Assembly (NCBI GenBank): GCA_039545295.1
Contig: BCIK01000004.1
Span: 1,389-65,388, forward strand
Length of the DNA stretch: 64,000 nucleotides
Reading direction: 5' to 3'
Source: Udeniomyces pyricola
Taxonomy: Eukaryota; Basidiomycota; Tremellomycetes; Cystofilobasidiales; Mrakiaceae
Shown: positions 1 to 11,808 of the stretch, in pieces
Position numbering within the stretch: position 1 is the first letter of the stretch
Layout: each line of letters starts with the position of its first letter
Notes under the pieces: generated by a model
Databases searched by the model: none
What the model saw: only the letters and a program-made list of their open reading frames with translations
What the model was told of the DNA's origin: nothing
Made by a program: the position numbers and the translations under genes

Positions 1-96
1 AAGAAAGAAGAAAGAAGAAAGAAGAAAGAAGAAAGAAGAAAGAAGAAAGAAGAAAGAAGAAAGAAGAAAGAAGAAAGAAGAAAGAAGAAAGAAGAC
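1..96. repeat. 7-bp purine satellite (AAGAAAG)n
   Basis: A pure A/G strand made of about 13 tandem copies of the heptamer AAGAAAG. It begins at the window edge, so the array may extend to the left. It decays at about position 96 into unique sequence. It does not match the common fungal telomere repeat TTAGGG. I read it as a microsatellite/minisatellite. Confidence 0.9.
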
Positions 97-2240
97 AGGA
101 TGCCATGCGAGGTTCAGTCTTTCGATAGTACGCAGGACAACTTTGCATTGATACAGCTACTAGACTGCCCGGTTGATTGCAAATCTTGCTCTACATAGGA
201 AGATTGAGATCGCTGGGTATGAAACTATCGAATGACTTAACGCGTCAAGATCTTGAGGAAATGAGTCCAAAGTGCTCAAACAAGATGTCATGCAGGTTCA
301 CACCATTTATCTTGTACGCAAGGTGGTGATGAGAGCGATATGATGTTGACAATATGAGATGAGATTATCGATGTATCTGGGAAATATATGTCTTTGCCCA
401 GCGCGAACTCGAGATGACGTATACGGAGTGTCGGTATGGTCACTCGTAATCAAAAAGAAGAAAGTCAATGCAAGTGATAGTGTCTTGCGCATCACATCAA
501 GCTTATCTGTGTATGGGACATGTGCAGAAGTAATGATCATATGAGCGTTGATGGATCTGGGGATCCAGAGCAAAGGTGCGACGCAAACTGCATGATGCGG
601 CGTCAGTGTCAACGGTATGTAATTTGATGTGATTGGCTTAATATGCGCAAGCACGATCTAGGCGTTGAGGTCAAATAGCGAGACATCGATATCCGGGCAT
701 GATCATCTATAAGCATCATGCAGACAAGACTTCGTTGTAGCAACAGGCGTTTTAAAGAGAGCGCATGTAGAATGGAAGAGATGAGATTCGATACCTATGG
801 CAACTCGTGGCAAGAGCATAGAGATTTCATTTATAAGCTTGCATGGAAGCCCAAATCGATATGTCTGGGTGCTCACAAGTCAGACCATTCAGGAAGAGCC
901 CACTAGCGAAGCGTAAGTACCCATGAACAAAAGATAATAGATGCAGTCCTACATGACTGAGTCTGTACCTACAGAGCACCTTATATGACAGCCTACTATA
1001 TGTCCTAACAGTGATGACAAAAGAGAATATGCGAGATTGAATGAGCAAGACATGGGAGAAAACGAGTACTGCCACAGCGAGCACAGGTGCGAGCTTATAC
1101 AGGACAGACCAGACCGCAACTATAGGAGGACAGTCGACGGGAGGGGTTGAACTGGGCTGAGCAGAGGATACATCTGCATAGCCGGCTTAGGCACCGACAT
1201 ATCGCGACATGCGAAAGCCAGCAGCCCTGGATTGCAGCGGTAGTCAGGCGGCGCCGGAAGAGGTAATTCATTGTCGGCGGCGCAGTCGAGGTGGATCAAA
1301 TCCAGAGACTGGATAGCGGGCCGGAGCTATCAAGGGTCCATAGCGTTGAAAAGAGCAGTGTTGGTATCGTGAGACGGCATGGTCGAAGCACATGCAGCGA
1401 AAGCGACCACAGTATGGTACAGCGTCGTGTGTGCGCATCAGGCAGCTTGAGTGAAGAAGCCGCAAACATACATATAGTGGTCGCGAGTTTGTGGTCGTCA
1501 AGATGCACGCATGGCCTGATCTGAGTGAGCTTATCTGGCGGGCGAGGCGAGCAGTAGATGGGATATGTGTTCGTGGTCTGGTGAGGGAAGAGTGATATGC
1601 GTTGTGACCGTTCCGCGAGCATGAGGACTCTCAGCCGGACCAGTATATAGTACAGTAGAGGGGATCGAGGTCGAAGATTGCTATGAGGAGAAGGAGTTGA
1701 GGTGCAAGACGGCATAAGACCAGCAAGCAGCAAGGTTATTTGACTTACGATCTGGCCCATGGGCTCACGCATGGGCTTATGCAGTACTTTGGGAACTGAC
1801 GAGTCGATGGAACGCGTCAAACGGCATCTGCATAGGTCGACAATCGATGTACAGCCAGGTAAGCGCGTGTGTAATTTGGCCATATACTCCACAGTCATCA
1901 TCTGCCGCGCCTGGCGTCGGCTGCCTTGGCTTGTACTTTGCCTCCAAAGCCCATGTTCACCAGCACTCCAGCTTTCACTATCTCACGCTCTACTGTCACC
2001 TCCATCCCTGCTTCCGTGGCCGGACTCATTGGCCTGCCACTTTGTCAATAATCGACGCCGTTCTTCCGTCGAGCAACTCACACATGTCATACCCTTATAC
2101 CCCAACGTTCCTCGAAGCCTTGTTCAACACAGCTAGCCCGCGACGACCTTGACCATCATCACCAATCAATATGCTCTACGTTCCTTATAAGCCAGCCTGA
2201 CTCCTCGACAAGTACTCCGCGTACCGATTGCAGAGGCTTA
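97..2240. other. Gene-poor stretch, no recognisable gene
   Basis: No protein family is recognisable on either strand. The longest open frame (minus strand, 1296-1901, 201 codons) is compositionally odd, with many Cys, Ser and Leu residues and no domain I know, and it overlaps other open frames. The stretch leads into a decayed retroelement, so it may be old transposon sequence such as a decayed gag region. That is inference. Confidence 0.4.
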
Positions 2241-2739
2241 CGATACCCATTGTCAAGCATTCTTGCACTTTCCTCTGGTCCAGCTGGCCATGTGCGTCCC
2301 TGTCTATAAAAGGCGCCGAGTTCTGCTCTCATCACCTCTCATACTGACCCTCCACGCGTACCGCTGCCCTTTTCATAACGCCTCTGTCTCCATACCTTCT
2401 CACTGTGTACAAGCCATGAGCTCACAGCATTTCCAAGCAGACACTGTCTGTACTCATCACAGATGTTGTCCTCGTACGCCGAGCTCTCAATCAAGTCCGC
2501 CACTTAGGTGGATGACGATGACGTATCTTCTCTTTCAGACTGGAAGAGTTGCACTTCGATGGAGTCTCCAAAGTATGAGAGGGTATTCTTCGAGACTTCT
2601 GCCTTTCAGCTCGTTCCCTAGTGACTCTACAATCCCTCTATCCCGATCGTTGAAGGCAAGCCTCCCNCCCNCCCCCCCCCCCTCCGCCCCTTTCTCCTCT
2701 TCTTATCGCCCTGTCTACTCAATCTCTCCACTCGAGCTG

Positions 2740-3340
2740 GATGCTTTGCGAAAGTACTCGCGCAACTTACTTTATATCAGTCTCAGTGAGCTCATAGCTT
2801 TCTTTGCTGATGCTTCCATCTTGTTGGTAAAAAAGGCTGACGGCTCGCTCAGGCTCTGCGTGGAGTACAGCGTCCTGAACGCGATCACTGTTAAGAATCG
2901 CTACCCACTTCCTTCGATTTACGGATCTTCCGATAGGGTGTCCAAACCCAAAGTGTTCTCAAAGCTTGACCTCCGTGGTGCAAAAGCAATCTTGCACGTA
3001 TTGCTGAAGGAGAAGAGTGAAAACATGCTTTCCGTTATCGTTACGGCCATCTGCAATATACAAAATCATGTCTTTTGGCCTTTGCAAGGCCCCAGCTTCT
3101 TTCCTGTCCTTCATGGATGAGGCCCTCCGCCAGTATCTAGACATCTTTGCTATTGTATACCTCGACGACACCTTGATCTTCTCCCATACCAAATCCGAAC
3201 ACGCCTAACGTGTCCAATTAGTCTTCAAAAAGCTCCTCGCTACCCAACTTTGGGTCACCCCAACCAGCGCCAATTCTAAGATGATGAGGTCGACTTCCTC
3301 GGCTAATCGTAGGTGTCCATGCTAGTAAGATGGACAAGGC
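2740..3340 (+). pseudogene. Decayed Ty3/gypsy-type reverse transcriptase fragment
   Basis: The translation shows a degenerate retroelement reverse transcriptase core. It begins with a VKKADGSLRLCVEY block (residue pattern of the family's KKdGslRlCvDYR). It continues with a YPLP segment, then FSKLDLRGA, then after a +1/-1 frame change MSFGLCKAPASF and the catalytic block YLDDTLIFS (the YxDD box). After about 3200 the frame breaks again near a readable VDFLG. Several frame changes and stops make it non-functional. RNase H and integrase domains are not recognisable before the LTR-like sequence at 3559, so most of pol has been lost. Two ambiguous bases (2667, 2671) lie in a C-rich run upstream. 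Assignment to the Ty3/gypsy group rests on these motifs only. Confidence 0.8.
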
Positions 3341-3558
3341 GTAGATAAAGAATGTGACAGATCGGGCTCCCTATCCTCCAGCATTTTCTTTCCGGCCAAA
3401 TTCACTTGGTCGCCTGCACAATCGGTTTCAAATTCACTTCCGATCAAGCTGGAAGCAAGTTCAGGCCTTGAGAGAGCATCCACAGCTTGCTAACGATGAG
3501 GAAAGCGGTCGTCCTCCGACTCGGGCCAACAGCTTGATGCCGTAATGGAGAAGGCTCA

Positions 3559-4230
3559 TGTCACGACTGCCATGGATATAGCTCCGGTCTTCTTTCTTCT
3601 TTATTTCTTTTTTTTTCTCTCTTGCTTTCCTTGTTTCTTCACTCTCTTCTACTCGCACCATTCTCGCTGGTCTCCACTCTTTCTTTGCGGCCACATTCCA
3701 CAAATTCATTCCGTGAGATGCCCCCTCGTCCATGCATCGGCCGTTGGCCATTCGCTCTTTGCTTTGTATCGACTCAACTTAATCACACACAACCCATTCG
3801 CGCCAGTACGGCTGGGCCGACTCGAACCTCTTTCGATTGCTATATAAGCCAACATACGCTTGTCTTGTCGATAGAATTATATCTGTATCTCACCAACCAT
3901 TTACTTGCGTGTCTTACTGATCTGCACGACCGGAAACCTCTCCTCACCTTACGACCCATCTTCACATTTCATCTATGCACAACCTTGATGCGCATTCTCC
4001 TCTTTCTTTTCCCTTCTTTACGGCTCCCTCAATTGATTTGCCTTTCCGTTTCGGCATTGCGCTTGCTGCTGCTAACATGGCAAAGCTGTATTTCCTAGTC
4101 TTCGTTCTAATCGCCGCCTTCGACTCATAGCCGACTGCTTGATTGACTACAAGTTGTGGCTCGTAGGTGCGTCCAGTTTGCCCACGCTTGATGCTCAGGA
4201 CGATGCCATCATGCCTCCAAGTGACTCACA
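3559..4230 (+). mobile_element. Candidate LTR (TGT...ACA, ~672 bp)
   Basis: The segment begins TGTCACGACT directly after a purine-rich stretch (ATGGAGAAGG, polypurine-tract-like). It carries a TATA-like box (CTATATAAGCC) near 3840 and ends ...GACTCACA. TGT...ACA ends are canonical for LTRs. The next bases (4231-4246) read TGGTATCAGAGTTCCC, resembling a primer-binding site for initiator tRNA-Met. The left side therefore looks like a 3' LTR of the dead element and the right side like a 5' LTR of another. I could not find a second copy in the window, so the boundaries are provisional. Confidence 0.45.
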
Positions 4231-4246
4231 TGGTATCAGAGTTCCC
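4231..4246 (+). other. Primer-binding-site-like sequence
   Basis: TGGTATCAGAG directly follows the ACA end of the candidate LTR. Many LTR elements prime from the 3' end of initiator tRNA-Met with a TGGTATCAGAGC-like site. The match is short, and the downstream 1.2 kb holds no recognisable gag or pol. Confidence 0.35.
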
Positions 4247-5426
4247 AGGTAGATATAGCGAGTCATATGCACATCTTTCGGTTGCTTCAATCTCCTCCTT
4301 CGTTTTGACTCGGTATCCCGTCCAGTCACGTTCTTGACCCTGCGACATACCCTCGAAGCATTCCTTGAAACCCATCACTCTGACATCATTCTCAACACTC
4401 GTGACTGAACGTAGAAATTGCAATTCTTGTTACGGCGTAGAACTGGCGCCTACGCGGACGACATGATCAATGCCTACTATCAGGAATTGAGCTCTCGAAC
4501 CTGGTCAAAGCAGTCGTGACGTTACGAGGGGTGAGCTGTAGTCAAGTTTCGTCGGCATAAGAGATTGTGAGGTAGGATGTGAAGGTTCTAAGACACTCGG
4601 GTAGATCTCGGAGGAAGAAGAGTGCGAAGAGTCTTGGCATCTTGCCGCGACCAGGATCGAGTGCGGCAGCTTGGTTAATCAGGCTATCGAACGTATTACG
4701 TAGTCCTAAGATGATAGCCCTTTTGGGAGAGGGCGTCGAGGATACGAATGGCCAAAGTGAAGTAGTCGCACTCATCGAGGTCGTTCGTCTTTCAACTTAT
4801 GGTTGGACCTGTTAATCCTCAGATCATAGCTATGAAGAGGATAGAGATGGCAGCTGGGGACAGCTATGGTGCTGATCACATATCAGAATTTGCGAGGATC
4901 GATATCTGGAGCGGCAAAGAATTTCGGTTGTTATGGACGTTAAAAATCAAGATGAGGGAAGCCTATTGCTTAAGGCAGCTTTAAAGAGATGTGATGTGGC
5001 GAGATGATGTTTGACAGTAATTGGCCGACAGACAGCAGCGCGAACCAATGGAAGTCTGGGCTGAGGCATCGTATGGAGAAGTAGATGGAACCGATGAAGC
5101 GTCAACGTGGCAAGGAGGAAGGATAAAAAAGAGAGGTTAACAAAGAGAGAAGATCAAATGGTAGAGAAGAAAGCTCGAAGATGCAGATGCCAGAACTACA
5201 TCCTGAAGTGTTGACAAGTAATCCAGATTCATATCAGTTCAGCAAATTTCCATGGTCAAGTCGACGAACGAGTCAAATGTACTGAGTGGCGACAAACAGG
5301 TTCGTTTGCGAGAAGGACGACATTAGCAGATAGACGAATTATGCAAGAGGTCATTGAGTTGATGGGCAAGTAGCGCGCCATATTCATATCGAGTCATCAT
5401 ACAGTAACGGGGGCGCAAATCATGCT
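4247..5426. other. Intergenic / decayed element sequence
   Basis: Only short overlapping open frames are present, and none resembles a known family. It lies between the candidate primer-binding site and the 3' end of UMP1. Parts (about 5080-5300) are purine-rich on the plus strand. It may be the rest of a decayed LTR element followed by UMP1 3' flank. Confidence 0.4.
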
Positions 5427-6408
5427 TCACAGCCTCATCTTCCTCTCCATTTGGGAGTGAAAGGTATCATGCTCCCAATTTGAAGTCTCGTGTCCTGCAG
5501 TAGAAGGCGCCGATGTTCATGAGTAAGCCGACACAGATTGTTACCCAAGAAAGTGATATGTTGACAAGCAAGAAGCATGCGAAACTATGAACTTACCCGA
5601 GAAGAACTGGTCTACATCCAAGGTTTCATCCTTCCCAGTTAGGATATCCACGTGGAACTGTGCGGATGAGAATTGTGGCAACGCAGCATCCTGGGCAGGA
5701 TGCAAGCACGAATAAGAGCAAAGGCAAGCAGGAGGGACAAACGGGGCAGGGGTCATGATACAGTTCGAGGGCTGTCCGGAAAGAATCAGCTTCAGACACA
5801 ATACATATCTTCACTTACCGTGGCGGCAATCTTTCTTTCCATCATCGATCGAAGGGGGGCTCCAAGCCCGTACGCATTGCGTTGCATCTGAAGTCGAAGG
5901 TTGGTCTGAGTTTGGTCCCACTGATTGATGAATCATCGACGAAATGTTAAACCAAGAGGTCAAAACCTGGACGCCGAATGAATGATCAAGATGTCTCATA
6001 TTGACGTGTGTTTCCAACGAGAAATACACGCAAACCACAGAGCCAGATCGCGTGCACAAGTGGATTCGAGCCGCGGAAGGAGCGAGTGGTGGTGTTGATT
6101 GAGGACACAAGGCATCTACAGCCGTGATTTATAACCTCACCTGTTCAAGGCGAGTTTTGAAGTCATCTTGCTTGATTTCGTTGACGATGGTTCTGGCTCC
6201 ACCGTGTCGAAGCGTATCGTGAAGTCCGTGTGAGTTGGCGGTAGAGGACAGCGAGACGGAAGGACCAGTTCCTGAGATGGATTTGGTGGGAGGGACGAGG
6301 TGGAGGGGAGCGGACTTATGCGACGACGAAGGGAGGGGGGATTAGCAGAGAGACCTGAGATTGGGGTCATGTAAGTCAATGTGGGCTACGGGGTAGTCGA
6401 CTGACCAT
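5427..6408 (-). CDS. UMP1: Proteasome maturation factor UMP1/POMP
   Basis: Ump1 is the short-lived chaperone that helps half-proteasomes dimerise and is degraded inside the new 20S particle. I read five exons on the minus strand: 6408-6406 (the ATG alone), 6314-6141, 5920-5819, 5690-5597 and 5494-5427. The joined protein begins MSAPLHLVPPTKSISGTG. It continues through HDTLRHGGARTIVNEIK, then WDQTQTNLRLQMQRNAYGLG, the conserved APLRSMMERKIA helix, the hallmark HVDILTGKDETLDVDQFF and the C-terminal end MERKMRL. That order matches the Ump1/POMP family (HPL..L..WE...; Lxxx.ME; LDIL.GxDET). Every junction keeps frame with GT and AG ends. The start is inferred from phase: the ATG is followed by GTCAGT, and the next exon continues in frame after an AAG acceptor. 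It diverges from PAN6, with about 244 bp between the two start codons. Confidence 0.85.
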
Positions 6409-6652
6409 GATGAAAGATGGAAGAGGAGGGATGACTGAAGAGGGGAGATTGATAGGGTCGTGGTCGGTTGTATGCGCTGGAGGTTGCGACGCCTGTGATC
6501 GTAGGCCTTCTGGCCCAAGGCGCATGGCGTTGCTGCCTTGAGACGGCGCGTGAGATTGCGTGAGGGGACCTGTACTTTGGCCATGTCTGCGCTTGGAGAT
6601 GTCATCCCTACACCATACATCTTTCCCCACAGCAAGTTCCTCGTCATCAACC

Positions 6653-8142
<1,490 letters not shown>

Positions 8143-8480
8143 TCAAGAAGGCTGGTGTCACAGTCCAGATGTGTTTTTATCAGATTTAAGAAAGTTAGAA
8201 TGAGAGTGAGAAGACATATTGATACGTCATGCGGCCGTAAGCCCATGACGCGCGACGGCCATGACCTCGGCCAACCTCAGCGCGCGACACGTCACGTCCC
8301 TCAGTCCAGGCCCTACTGAAGTGGTGGCATTCGCAGGCGGCTTGCTCGAGAAGTGCGTCTGAATCGTCTGGCCTTTTAGATGAGTAACCGTCTGACGTCT
8401 GTCTGTCAATCCTCCGTCAATCTTACCCGTGCGACCGCTACCACCCTGCAACCCTCTTAACTTCCCAACCTCAAACTATC

Positions 8481-9226
8481 ATGCGTGCTTCCGACCTCGT
8501 CCTAGTCCTTGTCGTTCGTGTCCTTGTCTTCGTCGTCTCACCCTGTCACCCACAGACGCGCATAAGTACACTCCGCTTCCACCTCAGTTTTCTCGGCGCT
8601 TGCTTACTCTTCTCTTCCCATACTCGGCTTCGGCCTTTGTACATGTCTCTTACTTGCCGCTTGGCTCGTGCTGCCATCAGGCTATCTTGTTTCCTCCTGC
8701 CGCAGCCGGGTTCATTGCAGGCTGCTCGTGCGATCTCCTCATTTCGATCCTACTCACAAGTCTCGGATACATCCCCGGCCACCTTCACGCCGCATGGTGA
8801 GTCTCGCTTGCATTGATACAGAGCGGACCGCCTATACTTCTGAAGGCGTTTCCTAACGTCCCTGATGACCCATTCTAACAGGTTGATCTACAAGAAAATC
8901 CAAGGTAACGATTGATCACCCTTCACGTCAAGTCACCTCAACAGCTTTTGCGCAGTATCAATCGAGCTCGGTACTGATGACTAACCCATGTCTTCCATCT
9001 CGTGTTTCTAGCCGAGGAGATGTATGGCGAGGGCAATTTTATCTATGTTGGCAGCGGCACTTACGAGGTCAGTTCTTGCTGTGTCTCTGATCATACACTC
9101 CCACATCAAGGCATAAGACTCAAGGATGGTTCTTCTTTGTCTCTCAATCTTGAGCAGTCGCTTGAGGGTGGCGGGCCTCAACAACGCGTTCCCCAGACCG
9201 GTTACGGCGCTGTCTCGCAGGCGTAA
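8481..9226 (+). CDS. PMP3/SNA family small membrane proteolipid
   Basis: A two-helix hydrophobic protein of the PMP3 (UPF0057, RCI2-like) family. Yeast members act in plasma-membrane potential and salt tolerance or are sorted to the vacuole (Sna proteins). Four exons are read: 8481-8513, 8681-8796, 8882-8904 and 9012 onward. The joined protein reads MRASDLVLVLVAILFPPAAAG, then FIAGCSCDLLISILL and TSLGYIPGHLHAAW, followed by LIYKKIQAEEMYGEGNF. The FPPAAA block, the CSCDL block and LGYIPGHLHA are diagnostic. A polar tail (YVGSGTYE, ending GYGAVSQA) makes it more Sna-like than the short Pmp3. The tail may contain one more intron (a possible GTCAGT donor after TYE), so residues between TYE and GGGPQQ are uncertain. 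Donor GTTCGT of intron 1 matches PAN6 intron 1. Confidence 0.85.
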
Positions 9227-9798
9227 AGGAGCCGATCGACATCATATAATGTCCGTTGGACTGTCTAGAGAAAGAGATCGAATGTGTTTGTCATGATGTT
9301 GAGGATGGATCGCTTTACAAGGTCCGAATCCGAAGTGTCAATATGCTTGGATTGCGTGTGCGGTCGATATCAGACGTTATCCCAGCGAGTTTACGTACCT
9401 CTTCGGCGACGTCCAGCTCGTAAGTCGGACTGGAGTAGACTGGTGAAGTCGTGAGGTCAGGTGATTTATGTATTACAGTATGGGTGGAATTATACTAGTA
9501 CTCCTATATAGCACTGTATTTAACCTGTTATGATGTTAAACCGGCACGATGGCCATACGCAAATGCTTCGTAGCGCGCCACTTGCGCCTTGTACAAGCTT
9601 TCGGCGCGCCTATGATCAATGCAATACGCACAACGTACCAGAGCCCACGCCCGCGCGCAACGCTCACCCAGGCTCATCTACATCCCCGCCCTCCCTCTGG
9701 TCTTGTCCGATTCCCCTGTCTTCCTGCCTCTCGTCTACACTCTACCAGCTTTCTCCCTGCATACACAGACTTCCGTGTCCTCAAACTCTGGTCCTGAT

Positions 9799-11758
9799 AT
9801 GACGCCGGCTCGTGGGCAATCGCCTGATCTTCTGTGAGCCCCCGCCTCGTCGGCCATCTTGCCCGCTACAGTCTTCCCCTCCCATACCCGCTGCGCCTTC
9901 CTTTTCCCATGGACCACTTGTTCCCTCATCTTTCGTTACTTCTCATCCATCAAGCTAATCTCCAGACTGCGACTGAAACCTCTTGGCCTTTCTTGTTGGC
10001 TTTTGTACGGGGCAGCTTCGCCTCTTTCAATCAGGATTTCTCGTGTGTTTCGGTCGGTACGAAGCGAGGGTATCAGATCATCAACACTGATCCATACGGC
10101 CGAGTCTACTCCAAGAGTTGGTCCAAGACTATGTGTCCACATACTTGCTTTAACCGACTCAACAAAACCTTTGACTAATGTTCCCACCGCTCTCATACTT
10201 GTGATCCATCTTGTTCGGCTCAGATGATGGTGCAATCGGGATCGTCGAGATGCTCTTCTGCACTTCACTCGTTGCTCTCGTGGGTGCAGCTGATCAGCCC
10301 AAAGAGTCACCCCGCCGTCTGCACATCGTGAACACCAAAGTGAGCTCGCCAGATCATCGTGAAATCATTCTGATCCGAGAAACATCGTTGTACCTGTATC
10401 AAGACGACGGCTGATCTTTGTACTGCTGCGCCCATTAGAGGGAATCTACCATCTGCGAACTGCTTTTCCCGACCTCGATCTTGTCTGTCAAGCTTAATCG
10501 CAAGCGAATGATCGTCGTACTTGAAGAAGAAATCTACATCTATGATGTCAGCACGATGAAACTTCTTCATACCATCGATACGAGCGTCAATCCACAGGGT
10601 AAGCGCTTTACTCACCACATAGCTTGGGATGACTTCCACCATTGTCACAGGCTTTGCGACACTATGTCAATGTCACGCTGAACCCTTGTTTCGTTACTTG
10701 TCCTCGCAAAGCCATATGTGCCCTTTCGCCATCCTCCGAGAATTCATATCTTGCTTATCCGTCTCCGATTCCATCCCCAGCTTCTCCTCTAACCACGCCA
10801 CAAGCATCATCTCAGCCGTCTTCGACTGGCGACGTGCTCCTCTTCGACGCGCTGACTCTTGCTGCTTCCAATGTCATTCGGGCTCACAAGTCACCTATCG
10901 CCTTTCTATCCATCAACTCGGCGGGGACCCTACTCGCTACATCATCAGACAAGGGAACCGTCATACGCGTGTTTAGCATACCAGGAGCGGACAAAGTGGC
11001 TCAGTTTCGTCGCGGGAGCTACTCGGCCAAGATCTTTTCCATTAACTTCAACCTCGTTTCGACCCTCCTTGCTGTATCGAGTGACTCAGACACGGTCCAC
11101 ATCTTTAAGCTTGGCAAGAACTCGTCCTCTACACACAATGGAGCTACCGTTCTCACGCCATCGTCTTCAATGGATCAACCAGGCTCACCATCATCGACCG
11201 GCTCTTCCCAATCCTCGCCGTTTGGATACGAGACTCTTGTTGGCAAGAGCTTCGGGAGCTCGGCTTCGGCAAGCCTCAAGCGTCGGAGCATGCACCTCAC
11301 TCGAAACCTGGCCGGAAGTGTCGGCGGCTATCTCCCGAGTGGGCTCACTGAAATGTGGGACCCACAGAGGGATTTTGCTCACGTGAAGCTTAGGAGTGGC
11401 GGAGCTCGATGCGTCGCAGCCATGAGCGGGTATGTTTTGTAATCAGTACGAATGGGATTAGATTGTTCACTCGATGTGTCATTGCTAATGCATACGATCT
11501 CTCCCGTCATGGCCTGGCATCACATTCATAAGAACGACTCCCCAGATCTACGTTTTGTCTTCCACCGGTCTCTTTCACGTTTACAGTATCGACTTGGAAA
11601 AGGGAGGGGAATGCGCTTTGCTGCGGGAATTCAAGTAAGTAGCCGCGACGGCAACATCATGCCATGGGACTCTGGTTCAATCCTGGCTGATGCATTTGCT
11701 CATGTTGAAACGCGTTTCTACCCATAGTGTTGTCACGGATCAGGAGCAAGATGTATAG
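9799..11758 (+). CDS. ATG18: Autophagy protein Atg18 (PROPPIN, WD40 beta-propeller)
   Basis: Atg18 binds PtdIns3P and PtdIns(3,5)P2 and works with Atg2 in autophagosome formation and in vacuole size control. Seven exons are read: 9799-9833, 10016-10116, 10224-10339, 10439-10598, 10712-11429, 11533-11634 and 11728-11758. The protein begins [18 protein letters not shown], then runs through [79 protein letters not shown] and [20 protein letters not shown] is the phosphoinositide-binding signature that defines PROPPINs. The stretch after it holds a Ser/Gln-rich loop. The end is short (VVTDQEQDV). All junctions keep frame. The stop lies 50 bp from the stop of the convergent DNAJC11 gene. Intron 5 acceptor was set at 11,531-11,532 because only that choice keeps the TTPQIYVLS block. 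Confidence 0.93.
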
Positions 11759-11808
11759 GATGTCTTGATGTATGAAGATGTTACGAGCAGCTTGACTGAT
11801 GAACCGCA

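Noticed and set aside
1..96. AAGAAAG array considered as telomere
   Set aside because: The heptamer does not fit TTAGGG-type telomere repeats, and no subtelomeric features are seen.
1296..1901. 201-codon minus-strand open frame
   Set aside because: Cys-rich composition, no domain, overlapped by open frames on the other strand in a transposon-like area. Likely chance.
4542..4815. Open frames on both strands after the candidate primer-binding site, considered as gag
   Set aside because: No gag-like or zinc-knuckle motif, and the frames on both strands are equally open.
5541..6110. Two minus-strand open frames taken at first as separate small genes
   Set aside because: They are out-of-frame readings of UMP1 exons and introns. 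The phase-consistent joining gives a complete Ump1.
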